From assembly GCA_002841885.1 (NCBI GenBank), contig PHBE01000007.1, positions 186,001 through 250,000 of the forward strand: 64,000 nucleotides of DNA, read 5' to 3'. Each line of letters starts with the position of its first letter. Position 1 is the first letter of the stretch. Made by a program: the position numbers and the translations under genes. This DNA is from Deltaproteobacteria bacterium HGW-Deltaproteobacteria-18. GTDB taxonomy: Bacteria > Desulfobacterota > Desulfovibrionia > Desulfovibrionales > Desulfomicrobiaceae. Below the pieces are notes generated by a model. That model was not told the DNA's origin, ran no database searches, and worked only from the letters and a program-made list of their open reading frames with translations. Positions 44,695 to 51,510 of the stretch are shown here, piece after piece.

Positions 44695-46425
44695 ATGGCA
44701 AAATGTTGTGCTAATAAAGATCGTCTGTTCGAGTTGAGCAGCGAAAAGTCGGGCGCCGGGAGGGAGCGGTTCGGCCGTAAAATTCGTGGGCCCGAAGACT
44801 TTGATGGGTTTCGGGTGGTTAGCGAGTTGAAAGAGCAGTTGGGCGTGTTGATGGCGCAGGACGAAGGCCTTTCCAGGGTTTTGGGCTGTCTTGAAGAAAA
44901 AATGTCGATGTATCGGGATTTTTGCGATTTTCCGGCCCACGGTTTCATCTGCATGGACGTCCAGGGACGACTGCGGGAGGCAAATTCCTGGATGATCGAT
45001 CAGTTAGGTGTGGAAAGCTGCGCACTGCTCAATTTGCCTTTCGAGCACCACGTTGTCTCTCAAGATGTGCAAAAATTCAGGGAACATCTTGGCCTAGTCT
45101 TCGAAACAGGGGTGCGGCAGACTTGCGAGCTGATGCTCAAACGGAAGAATCTGCAGGAGTTCCGGGTTCAAATCGAGACAGGCAGGTCTTTAAATGGTGG
45201 GTGCTCCGAATTATGCATCTCTGTTTTGAGATCCAGCCCAGATATGAGTGGTACGGTATTTAAAAATTTTGATTCTTGTTCTTGCCTTGATGAAGAGTTA
45301 TGTTCCAAGTCAATGCATCAATTAGAAATTGAAAATAGATTTCAGATATTATTGCAACAATTTCACGCAATATTAAGTGATATTAATGGGACAGTAATAA
45401 TTGTTTCTCCGGAAATGAGAGTTCAATGGTCGAACATAGTTAATGATTTTGGGATAAATTCAAATATACCTGATAGCGTTATGAATTACTGTTTTGAATT
45501 TGTTAGTAATTTTTCAAAATTTTACGAAAATGGAATTGTATTCGAATGTTTTAAGACAGGAGAGAAAAGGTCTTGCATTATTACGCATGGAGAGTCTGTG
45601 CTTGATATAAGGGCTTTTCCTGTTAAAGAAAATGGAAGTGTCGCTAATGTGCTTTTGCTGGTATGTGATGTTACGGGAAGAATGGCGATTCAGGAGGATG
45701 CGCAGTATGCATGTCATCTTTTGTCGCTTGGGGAGTTGGCGGCAAGTGTTGCGCATGAAATAAACAATCCGGTTAACGGCATCATCAACTACGGGCAAAT
45801 ATTGGTCAACGAGTGCGGCGCCGAGAGCATGGAGCATGACCTTGGGGCGCGGATCCTCAAAGAGGGGGAGCGCATCGGTCGCCTCGTCAAATCCCTCCTT
45901 TCCTATGCGCATGAAAGGCGAAAAGAGAAAAGGGCTACGTCGGTTTCGACGATTGTCGAAGAAACAATGGCCTTGACCCAGGCGCAAATCCGCAAGGACG
46001 GCATCCATCTTGTACTCAATTTTCCGGATACACTGCCCGAAGTCACGTCAAATCTGCAGCAAGTTCAGCAGGCGTTCATCAATATCATCAGCAACGCGCG
46101 CTATGCGCTGAATGAAAAGTACCCGGGGTGGCACAGGGACAAGAGTCTTGTGATCTCTGGCGAGGTCGTCATGATCGAGGAATGCCCTCATGTGCGGGTA
46201 GCATTTCTGGATCAGGGGGGCGGGATATCGGCGGAAAAGATTTCATTTTTGACCAAGCCTTTTTTCTCCACCAAGCCTTTTGGCAAGGGGACTGGTCTTG
46301 GGCTCAGTATCACGCAGAAGATCATTGAGGATCACGGGGGGTATCTGCGCTTTGAGAGTGAGGAGGGTTTGTTTACCCGCGTGATGATCGATTTACCGGT
46401 TCATCGGAAAGATGTGGGGAAATGA
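44695..46425 (+). CDS. PAS-domain sensor histidine kinase
   Basis: 576 residues, no membrane helices. Charged, probably coiled N-terminus, then one or two PAS-like regions (about 75-180 and 215-325, e.g. 'GFICMDVQGRLREANSWMID'). The kinase core has the H-box 'LAASVAHEINNPVNGIINYG' (His about 354), N-box-like 'NIISNARYALNEKY', 'FLDQGGGISAEKISF' and 'FGKGTGLGLSITQKIIEDHG'. A soluble NtrB-like kinase. The 3' end overlaps the next gene by 4 bp (ATGA), so they form a pair. The region 44429-44694 upstream is AT-rich without a clear promoter. It is a second regulatory pair next to PrsK/PrsR, with partner inferred from overlap. Confidence 0.85.
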   Translation: MAKCCANKDRLFELSSEKSGAGRERFGRKIRGPEDFDGFRVVSELKEQLGVLMAQDEGLSRVLGCLEEKMSMYRDFCDFPAHGFICMDVQGRLREANSWMIDQLGVESCALLNLPFEHHVVSQDVQKFREHLGLVFETGVRQTCELMLKRKNLQEFRVQIETGRSLNGGCSELCISVLRSSPDMSGTVFKNFDSCSCLDEELCSKSMHQLEIENRFQILLQQFHAILSDINGTVIIVSPEMRVQWSNIVNDFGINSNIPDSVMNYCFEFVSNFSKFYENGIVFECFKTGEKRSCIITHGESVLDIRAFPVKENGSVANVLLLVCDVTGRMAIQEDAQYACHLLSLGELAASVAHEINNPVNGIINYGQILVNECGAESMEHDLGARILKEGERIGRLVKSLLSYAHERRKEKRATSVSTIVEETMALTQAQIRKDGIHLVLNFPDTLPEVTSNLQQVQQAFINIISNARYALNEKYPGWHRDKSLVISGEVVMIEECPHVRVAFLDQGGGISAEKISFLTKPFFSTKPFGKGTGLGLSITQKIIEDHGGYLRFESEEGLFTRVMIDLPVHRKDVGK

Positions 46426-48149
46426 CAATGAGCGGCAGAATTCTGATTGTCGATGACGAAGAATCGATCAGGTTCACTCTTTCACGATTTTTGCGTGTCG
46501 CGGGTCATGCGGTCGTGACTACCTCGAGTTGCAGCGAGGCCTTGTCCAAAATTTCCGGCGAAGGGTTCGATGTCGTATTTGTGGACATATTCCTCGAAGA
46601 CGGCACGGGAATCGACATTCTGCGCGAGATCAAGGCGAGAGGGCTGAGTTGTCCGGTCATCATGATCACCGGTGATCCCGGTGTCGAGAGCGTGACCGAA
46701 GCCATTCATCTGGGCGCCTTCGACTACATTCCCAAGCCAGTCAAACAGGATGCATTGTTGAACGCCACCCGGCTGGCCTTGTCGTACAAACTCGCCAACG
46801 ATGAAAAGGAGAGATACCGGTCGAATCTTGAGGCGATTTTCAGAAGCGTCAGAGAGGCCATCATTTCTGTCAACAACGATTCCGTGCTGATCGAATTCAA
46901 TGAAGCTGCCAGAGAAATGTGCGGGTTTTCTCAGTCCGACGTTGGCAAGCCCGTCGGCTTGCTGCCGCAGACGGTCAACAGGAGATTCGAGACGATTCTC
47001 GCGGAAGGGCTGCTGAGCGGGAAGCCGCATGAGGAGGATCGCGTCGAGTGCCAGACTGGAAATGGGGTCCGCAAAGTGGTCAGTGCGCGAATCTATCCGC
47101 TGCTCAACGCCCAGGGCCAATCCACCGGCGTGGTAATGATGCTGCGTGACGATACGCATGTGTCAAATTTGGAGATGAAGCTCAAGGATTACGGACAGTT
47201 TTATCGTCTCATCGGAAAGAGCGAGCCGATGCAGAAGGTCTATGCCCTGATAAGAACGCTCGCCAGTGTGCAGACAACGACCCTGATCACCGGTGAAAGC
47301 GGTACGGGCAAGGAGTTGGTTGCCGATGCCCTGCATGCGGCCGGAGACGTCAGCGACAAGCCTCTGGTGAAGGTAAACTGTTCTGCCTTGCCCGAGAGCC
47401 TGCTGGAAAGTGAGCTCTTCGGTCATGTCAAGGGGGCGTTTACGGGTGCGATCAGGGATAGTGAGGGGCGCTTTCAGAAAGCCAGCGGCGGAACGATTTT
47501 TTTTGACGAGATTGGCGACCTTTCGCCCATCGTGCAGCTCAAGCTGTTGCGTGTTCTGGAAGAACGGGAGTTTGAGCGGGTTGGGAGTGCCACGACCGTG
47601 AAAGCCAATGTTCGGCTTATCGCGGCGACAAACAAGAACCTCCGGGAGCAGGTCGTCAAGGGTACATTGAGGGAGGATCTTTACTACCGTCTCAAGGTGG
47701 TTGAGATCAAGCTGCCTCCTTTGCGCGCTCGGACTGAGGACATTCCGCTCCTCGTCGATCATTTTCGCGAAAGGTTCAACGCAAAGTTCAAAAAGAACAT
47801 CAAATCCGTATCCTCCGATGTATTTCACGCCTTTCTCAAGCATCCATGGCCAGGCAATGTGCGCGAACTTGAGCATATTATGGAACATGCCTTTGTGCTT
47901 TGTACCAAGGGCATTATCACGTTTGACGACATGCCATTGGATTTTCTGAAGTCTTCAGGAGTACGGAGCTCGCATTCAGGAAGCCGGAATGACGATGCGA
48001 GTGTTGTTCTTGAAGCTCTGAACAGTACAGACTGGAACAAGGCGAAGGCTGCGCGGATGCTCGGGATAGACAGGGTGACCCTGTACCGTAAAATCAAGAG
48101 ATATGGCCTCGTCCGGGAATCTTCCGATACGAAACTGTTGCGTTTCTGA
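46422..48149 (+). CDS. NtrC-type sigma-54 response regulator with PAS domain
   Basis: 575 residues, coupled to the kinase gene (start ATG 46422 or the ATG two codons later). Receiver with phospho-Asp about 55 ('FDVVFVDIFLEDGTG'). A PAS-like domain at about 130-240 ('EAIISVNNDSVLIEFNEAAR') sits between receiver and AAA+, which is unusual. The AAA+ core at about 255-490 has 'ITGESGTGKELVADALH', 'GHVKGAFTGAIRD', 'IFFDEIGDLSPIVQLKLLRV' and 'ATNKNLREQ'; then a Fis-type HTH ('AARMLGIDRVTLYRKI'). The PAS insert may sense a small ligand. It is followed 12 bp after its stop by a TGCAAC inverted repeat and then a receiver-only gene. Confidence 0.88.
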   Translation: MTMSGRILIVDDEESIRFTLSRFLRVAGHAVVTTSSCSEALSKISGEGFDVVFVDIFLEDGTGIDILREIKARGLSCPVIMITGDPGVESVTEAIHLGAFDYIPKPVKQDALLNATRLALSYKLANDEKERYRSNLEAIFRSVREAIISVNNDSVLIEFNEAAREMCGFSQSDVGKPVGLLPQTVNRRFETILAEGLLSGKPHEEDRVECQTGNGVRKVVSARIYPLLNAQGQSTGVVMMLRDDTHVSNLEMKLKDYGQFYRLIGKSEPMQKVYALIRTLASVQTTTLITGESGTGKELVADALHAAGDVSDKPLVKVNCSALPESLLESELFGHVKGAFTGAIRDSEGRFQKASGGTIFFDEIGDLSPIVQLKLLRVLEEREFERVGSATTVKANVRLIAATNKNLREQVVKGTLREDLYYRLKVVEIKLPPLRARTEDIPLLVDHFRERFNAKFKKNIKSVSSDVFHAFLKHPWPGNVRELEHIMEHAFVLCTKGIITFDDMPLDFLKSSGVRSSHSGSRNDDASVVLEALNSTDWNKAKAARMLGIDRVTLYRKIKRYGLVRESSDTKLLRF

Positions 48150-48159
48150 TGCATCTTTT

Positions 48160-48186
48160 GCATGCAACGATTTTGTTGCATGCAAC
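48160..48186 (+). promoter_or_regulatory. TGCAAC palindromes, putative activator-binding site
   Basis: GCATGCAAC-N6-GTTGCATGC (48160-48183, perfect 9-bp arms) overlaps the palindrome GTTGCATGCAAC (48175-48186). The half-site TGCAAC is shared with 5140-5232 upstream of prsT. It begins 11 bp after the stop of the NtrC-type gene and lies about 150 bp upstream of a possible -24/-12 element at 48311-48326. This suggests a shared activator for both operons. Confidence 0.55.
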
Positions 48187-48310
48187 GTATTCTGCATGCA
48201 GTTTTCCAGCCCCGTATTCTGTTTTTATCGAAAAAATCAATTATTTTGAAGTAATGTGGAAGACATGTGAATTATTTTGTTGCTGGTATGAATATTGTAT
48301 TAAATCTGTT

Positions 48311-48326
48311 TGGTGGTTTCGAGGCA
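48311..48326 (+). promoter_or_regulatory. Candidate sigma-54 promoter for the receiver-only gene
   Basis: TGGTGGT-TTCG-AGGCA places GG (48312) and GC (48324) ten bases apart, 90 bp before the start at 48415 and downstream of the TGCAAC palindromes. The -12 half (AGGCA rather than TTGCA) is imperfect, so support comes mainly from spacing and context. Confidence 0.3.
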
Positions 48327-48414
48327 GTGCTGGCTCGGATGTGGATACCAGCTTTGTATTTCCGCATAACCTCTTACAAAAGATCATCTTCATGAAATTT
48401 CATTTAAAATAGCC

Positions 48415-48813
48415 ATGAATGCAAACATACTTGTCATCGATGACGAAGAATCCATTCGATTCACATTTTATAAATTTCTTGCCGAGAAAGGAAATCATGT
48501 CTGCACGTCAAAAAATTTGATGGAATCACTGTCTAAAATAAAAGAAAATGTTTTTGATGTTATAATCGTTGATATTATTCTTGGTGATGGATGTGGATTA
48601 GACGTATTGAGAAATGTTGACCGTAACGAAGTTGAAACGCAAGTCATCATAATGACTGCATATCCATCAGTAGAGACAATTGACATGAGTTTCAAAATGC
48701 ATGCAGCTGATTATATCATAAAGCCTATACGGCAAGATGAACTCATTTCTTCTGTAAATAATATAATACAAAAAAAAATATCTTTGCGCAAAAAAAATAA
48801 TATTGCTGTATAA
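48415..48813 (+). CDS. Receiver-only response regulator (truncated paralogue)
   Basis: 132 residues: a receiver domain and no output. 'MNANILVIDDEESIRFTFYK' is almost the same as the start of the upstream NtrC-type regulator ('ILIVDDEESIRFTLSRF'), as is 'FDVIIVDIILGDGCGLDVLR' (phospho-Asp about 53). Conserved 'IIMTAYPS' and the Lys in 'YIIKPIRQDEL' are present. After 'KKNNIAV' the gene stops; the 3' DNA shows no leftover AAA+ domain in any frame, so it looks like a real single-domain protein and not a frameshift. It may act as a phosphate sink or competitor of the regulator next door (inference). AT-rich compared with the regulators. It has its own candidate sigma-54 promoter and activator site. 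Confidence 0.85.
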   Translation: MNANILVIDDEESIRFTFYKFLAEKGNHVCTSKNLMESLSKIKENVFDVIIVDIILGDGCGLDVLRNVDRNEVETQVIIMTAYPSVETIDMSFKMHAADYIIKPIRQDELISSVNNIIQKKISLRKKNNIAV

Positions 48814-49169
48814 TTTTCACATTTATAAAAATCTGATTCCGGATTTGTGTAAATTTTTCCAAGTAAGATCTCACTGCAAACAATCCAACTCAGCAAAAGA
48901 CAGGCTGGAGGTTTCTGACGGAGTAATGTAACAGCTCAATCATCCCCATCTTCCACGGTAGCAATTGATCTGCGATAAGGCATGCAGGGAAAGTTACCCA
49001 ACTTTTTGTGCGGCTTGGGTTTGGACAGGCTCGGGAGAAGGGATTGGTCCACGTGTAGGGGCATGAGCGCCCGCATAGTGTCGAAGAAGCGTTTTATGAG
49101 TGGTGGGGCGCTAATAAGCGACATGACAAAAGGGGTTGGATTTTTACATCCAACCCCTTGATTTTCTTG
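48814..49169. other. Intergenic region before tRNA-Arg, no supported gene
   Basis: About 356 bp. A minus-strand open frame of 62 codons (48936-49124) exists, but it has no ribosome site and its start runs into the tRNA terminator, so it is not called. A strong hairpin (49130-49159) ends the region. Confidence 0.6.
49130..49159 (-). terminator. Intrinsic terminator of tRNA-Arg
   Basis: AAGGGGTTGGAT (49130-49141) and ATCCAACCCCTT (49148-49159) are perfectly complementary 12-bp arms around a 6-nt loop. On the minus strand the stem ends with four T residues, directly after the tRNA gene, so it fits tRNA termination. It could work both ways. Confidence 0.8.
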
Positions 49170-49246
49170 TGGCGCGCCAGGGAGGACTCGAACCCCCGAC
49201 CGATTGCTTAGAAGGCAATTGCTCTATCCGCCTGAGCTACTGGCGC
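49170..49246 (-). tRNA. tRNA-Arg (anticodon TCT)
   Basis: 77 nt including encoded CCA. Read on the minus strand: acceptor GCGCCAG with CTGGCGC, D stem GCTC/GAGC, anticodon stem ATTGC/GCAAT with loop CTTCTAA (anticodon TCT at plus 49210-49212), T loop TTCGAGT, discriminator G, then CCA. It decodes AGA/AGG arginine codons. Its 5' half is duplicated at 60513-60556, so the gene is the integration site of the downstream element, and its 5' half and promoter now come from the element. Confidence 0.97.
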
Positions 49247-49249
49247 GCA
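49206..49249. repeat. attL: 44-bp direct repeat in tRNA-Arg
   Basis: Identical for 44 bases to 60513-60556. It covers the anticodon loop through the 5' end of the tRNA plus three flanking bases, so the crossover took place in or near the anticodon loop. It ends on the tRNA side exactly where the anticodon loop begins. Confidence 0.9.
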
Positions 49250-49262
49250 TATGAGGAAAGCC

Positions 49263-49291
49263 TTGTTATTCAAGGACTCCTGGGCCGTCAA
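49263..49291 (-). promoter_or_regulatory. Promoter for tRNA-Arg supplied by the integrated element
   Basis: On the minus strand TTGACG (49291-49286), a 17-bp spacer and TAACAA (49268-49263) form a sigma-70-like promoter, with a start near 49256 and the tRNA at 49246. It lies outside the shared 44-bp repeat, in element DNA, so the element appears to bring a replacement promoter. Confidence 0.5.
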
Positions 49292-49321
49292 GCTTTTTGT
49301 CAATTGCGTTTCTCGGGGGTA

Positions 49322-49344
49322 TTCCCGTCTCGTGTTCCCGTCTC
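49322..49344. repeat. TTCCCGTCTC direct repeats (possible integrase arm sites, left end)
   Basis: Two identical 10-mers TTCCCGTCTC at 49322-49331 and 49335-49344, 13 bp apart, lie 73 bp inside the left att site, between it and the integrase 3' end. A similar pair is near the right end (60365-60384). Paired sites at both ends are what lambda-type integrases use as arm sites. Confidence 0.45.
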
Positions 49345-49404
49345 CATTAATTTTTCCCAAATCCCCTAGTCTGGGGACTTGGGCTCTGTTAAATGCTGCG
49401 GTGT

Positions 49405-50493
49405 TTACTGTGCTTGCGCGCGGGCCTGTTCGGTTGGCTTGGAAAGGCCGAGCAGGTTCGCCGAAGCCTTGGCAATGATGTTCGACTGAGTGACACCTTT
49501 GAAGCTGTGAAGGTATAGAGTCGTCGTCATCGGGTTCGTATGTCTGAGTACCTTTTGTATTGTGGCGATCGACTCGCCTCCATGCAGCATGAGGGTTGCC
49601 GTCAAGTGCCTGATCTCATGGGCAGTGAATCTCTCAATCTCTGCTTTCTTGGCAATGCCTGTAAAGAACTTCGGACGGTTGTAGAACTTGGTTCCCGTCC
49701 GAGGACTGATAAAGACAAACTCCTTCAAGCCCGTGTCGTATCGCTGTTGCTGTAGTAGGTCGACAAGGTTTGCGCTGACGCAGACCCAATCAGCTTCGCG
49801 GCCACTTTTGCGTTTTCCCGTCCAAAGCCTCAGTGAGGAATTGGCGAGGTCGACATCCGACCATCTGAGGCTCAGTATCTCACGAAGGCGTCCGCCCGTC
49901 TCAAAGTATGTCAGCAACATCAGGCGATCCTGAGGGTCACTGCAGGCATCCAGAGCCTTCCTGAAATCGTCCAGAGTTGGCACATGGCGCTCTTTCTTGT
50001 CTACTCTGAAGGGTTTAATCTTCACGAATGGGTTCGAACACGAGAGCATCTCGTTTTCGATGGCCCAGTAGCAAGCGCTCTTGAGGTGTCGGAGGTCTCT
50101 GTTTGATGAGAACGCAGAGATATCCTGGGCAACCCGCTGCAAGTGCCGTCTCAGTGATACCTGGCTTAAATCATCAACATGCGTCTTCGAGGGAATGCTC
50201 TCAAAGAGCCTGCGGAAGGCCAATCGCTTTGAGATCAAACTGGTCTTCACCATGTTTCTTGCTTCAAGGTCACGTAGATATTCGTCGTGAAGTTCCTGTA
50301 TCGTCGTGATCTTGTCTGGGCTTGCACTGCGGGCAATCTCGTCGAGCAGTTCCTTTCGGATAACCTCGTCGAGAAGTTTAGCCTCTCTCTTGGTGTTTGG
50401 TTCGGCCCTTCGTTCTCGTGATCTGCCTTGAACTTCAGCTCGTCCAAACCATTCTTTCTTCCCAGTCTTCTTGTTGATACGTTGTCTTGGCAT
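49405..50493 (-). CDS. int: Tyrosine-type integrase of the tRNA-Arg element
   Basis: 362 residues. N-terminal arm-binding-like basic part ('MPRQRINKKTGKKEWFGRAE'), a SAM-like core-binding domain (about 65-165), then the catalytic domain: Arg202 in 'FETGGRLREILSLRW', 'HEIRHLTATLMLHGG' with His292/Arg295, His318 in 'KVLRHTNP' and the nucleophile Tyr327 in 'TTTLYLHSFKG'. This is the complete active-site set of tyrosine recombinases. It lies next to attL and points toward the tRNA. It should integrate and excise the element by site-specific recombination at tRNA-Arg. The start overlaps by one base (TAATG) with the HTH gene upstream, so the two are translationally coupled. Confidence 0.92.
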   Translation of the reverse strand: MPRQRINKKTGKKEWFGRAEVQGRSRERRAEPNTKREAKLLDEVIRKELLDEIARSASPDKITTIQELHDEYLRDLEARNMVKTSLISKRLAFRRLFESIPSKTHVDDLSQVSLRRHLQRVAQDISAFSSNRDLRHLKSACYWAIENEMLSCSNPFVKIKPFRVDKKERHVPTLDDFRKALDACSDPQDRLMLLTYFETGGRLREILSLRWSDVDLANSSLRLWTGKRKSGREADWVCVSANLVDLLQQQRYDTGLKEFVFISPRTGTKFYNRPKFFTGIAKKAEIERFTAHEIRHLTATLMLHGGESIATIQKVLRHTNPMTTTLYLHSFKGVTQSNIIAKASANLLGLSKPTEQARAQAQ

Positions 50494-50738
50494 TAGTTTA
50501 GCCCTTCCTTAAATCGCTCCACTATTTCTTTTTCAATGAAGCGAATATGGGCACCAGCTTTCTTTCCGCCAAGCTTTCGCCAATGCCTATACACCCACTG
50601 AGGGGAGACCTGCAACCATTCTGCAACCGTGGGAACGTCGACTAATTTACACTCACCTAGTACGCTGCCACCGTGATTGAGTTTTGCACCTTCTGCTGCG
50701 GTGCTGAATTTCATTCCTTCCATCAAAACATTTCTCAT
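50493..50738 (-). CDS. Excisionase-like helix-turn-helix protein
   Basis: 81 residues. The C-terminal half 'LVDVPTVAEWLQVSPQWVYR' followed by 'HWRKLGGKKAGAHIRFIEKE' is a MerR/Xis-type winged helix-turn-helix, as used by excisionases and directionality factors. The N-terminal part is unremarkable. Its stop overlaps the integrase ATG by one base (TAATG). Position and size fit a recombination directionality factor for the integrase. Whether it directs excision or represses integrase is not decidable from sequence. Confidence 0.7.
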   Translation of the reverse strand: MRNVLMEGMKFSTAAEGAKLNHGGSVLGECKLVDVPTVAEWLQVSPQWVYRHWRKLGGKKAGAHIRFIEKEIVERFKEGLN

Positions 50739-51510
50739 TGGTCCGAAGTAAAAATTTCATTGCCCTAACCCGTCCTCTTCAGGGATAATTGTGTTTGTCA
50801 TCAAATAAAATACTGAATCTTCCTTCAGTACTAATGAACTGAACTTGTCATCCATATCATAATCTTATGTTTTGTCAAAAATTATCATTGGCTTGCAATG
50901 CATGTCTGCGGTCTCATGCAAAGTGTTCTGCGGAGAGATGGCTTCGCACTGGGCGTAGAGCACTACGGGCGTTGCCAGAGTCTGTTCTCGTGGAGCAGCG
51001 AGGCGCGCCCGTCTTGCTGTGAGGGATTGAGATGCGCTGCGATCTGCCAAGAGGCTCAGTTCTACACAAGCGTTGCGCCTCACAGACAAAAAGAAGATTG
51101 AGGCAGGTGTGTTTCTGGGTCTCTTTATTCTTGTCTGTCTGTGTGCTCTTTCAGTTGGGCTACCCACTACCCTCTCTCTTCATCTCTCATTAGGGGCAAT
51201 AATCGTGATTATATCAATGAAATAAGTGTGTTGCGATATTGCGGGGCTCACCTTCGATGTGGTCGCCAAGGATTAAGTCGTCGCTCTCAAAAAGCGGGCA
51301 ACAATGTTATCTAAGATCGTAATATCAGATAGTTGGATACTTAGCTTTCCTGCGCCAATAAACGTTGGTAGCGGGCAATAATTGTCCTGCGACGTCGGAG
51401 GATGGCATATGTGACGTTGACCAGCTATGTGGGTGACAAAGCGGGCAACTATTCTCTCAGTCCGCTCCAGCAGCCAAAAAGAAAGGCCACCTGTAGGCGG
51501 CCTATCATCT
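50739..51510. other. Non-coding region between the HTH and polymerase-like genes
   Basis: 772 bp without a convincing gene; a 100-codon minus-strand frame at 50865-51167 has no ribosome site and no recognisable domain. It contains a set of GGGCAAYWAT-type repeats (51194-51456), described separately, and could hold an origin or regulatory region. Confidence 0.55.
51194..51456 (+). repeat. Iteron-like direct repeats (GGGCAATAAT type)
   Basis: Core GGGCAATAAT at 51194, with copies at 51296 (GGGCAACAAT), 51373 (GGGCAATAAT) and 51443 (GGGCAACTAT); three are preceded by AGC (AGCGGGCAAY). Spacings are 102, 77 and 70 bp. A reverse-orientation copy lies in the polymerase-like gene at 52012-52027. They sit in non-coding DNA just beyond that gene, so they may bind an initiator or recombinase. 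Confidence 0.5.

Noticed and set aside
48936-49124. 62-codon minus frame before tRNA-Arg
   Set aside because: No ribosome site, start lies against the tRNA terminator, no recognised family.
50865-51167. 100-codon minus frame in the element
   Set aside because: Arg/Ser/Ala-rich, no ribosome site, no domain, and isolated from the coupled genes.
51194-51456. CRISPR array
   Set aside because: The repeat is short (about 10-13 bp) and degenerate with 70-102 bp spacing, and no cas gene is present.
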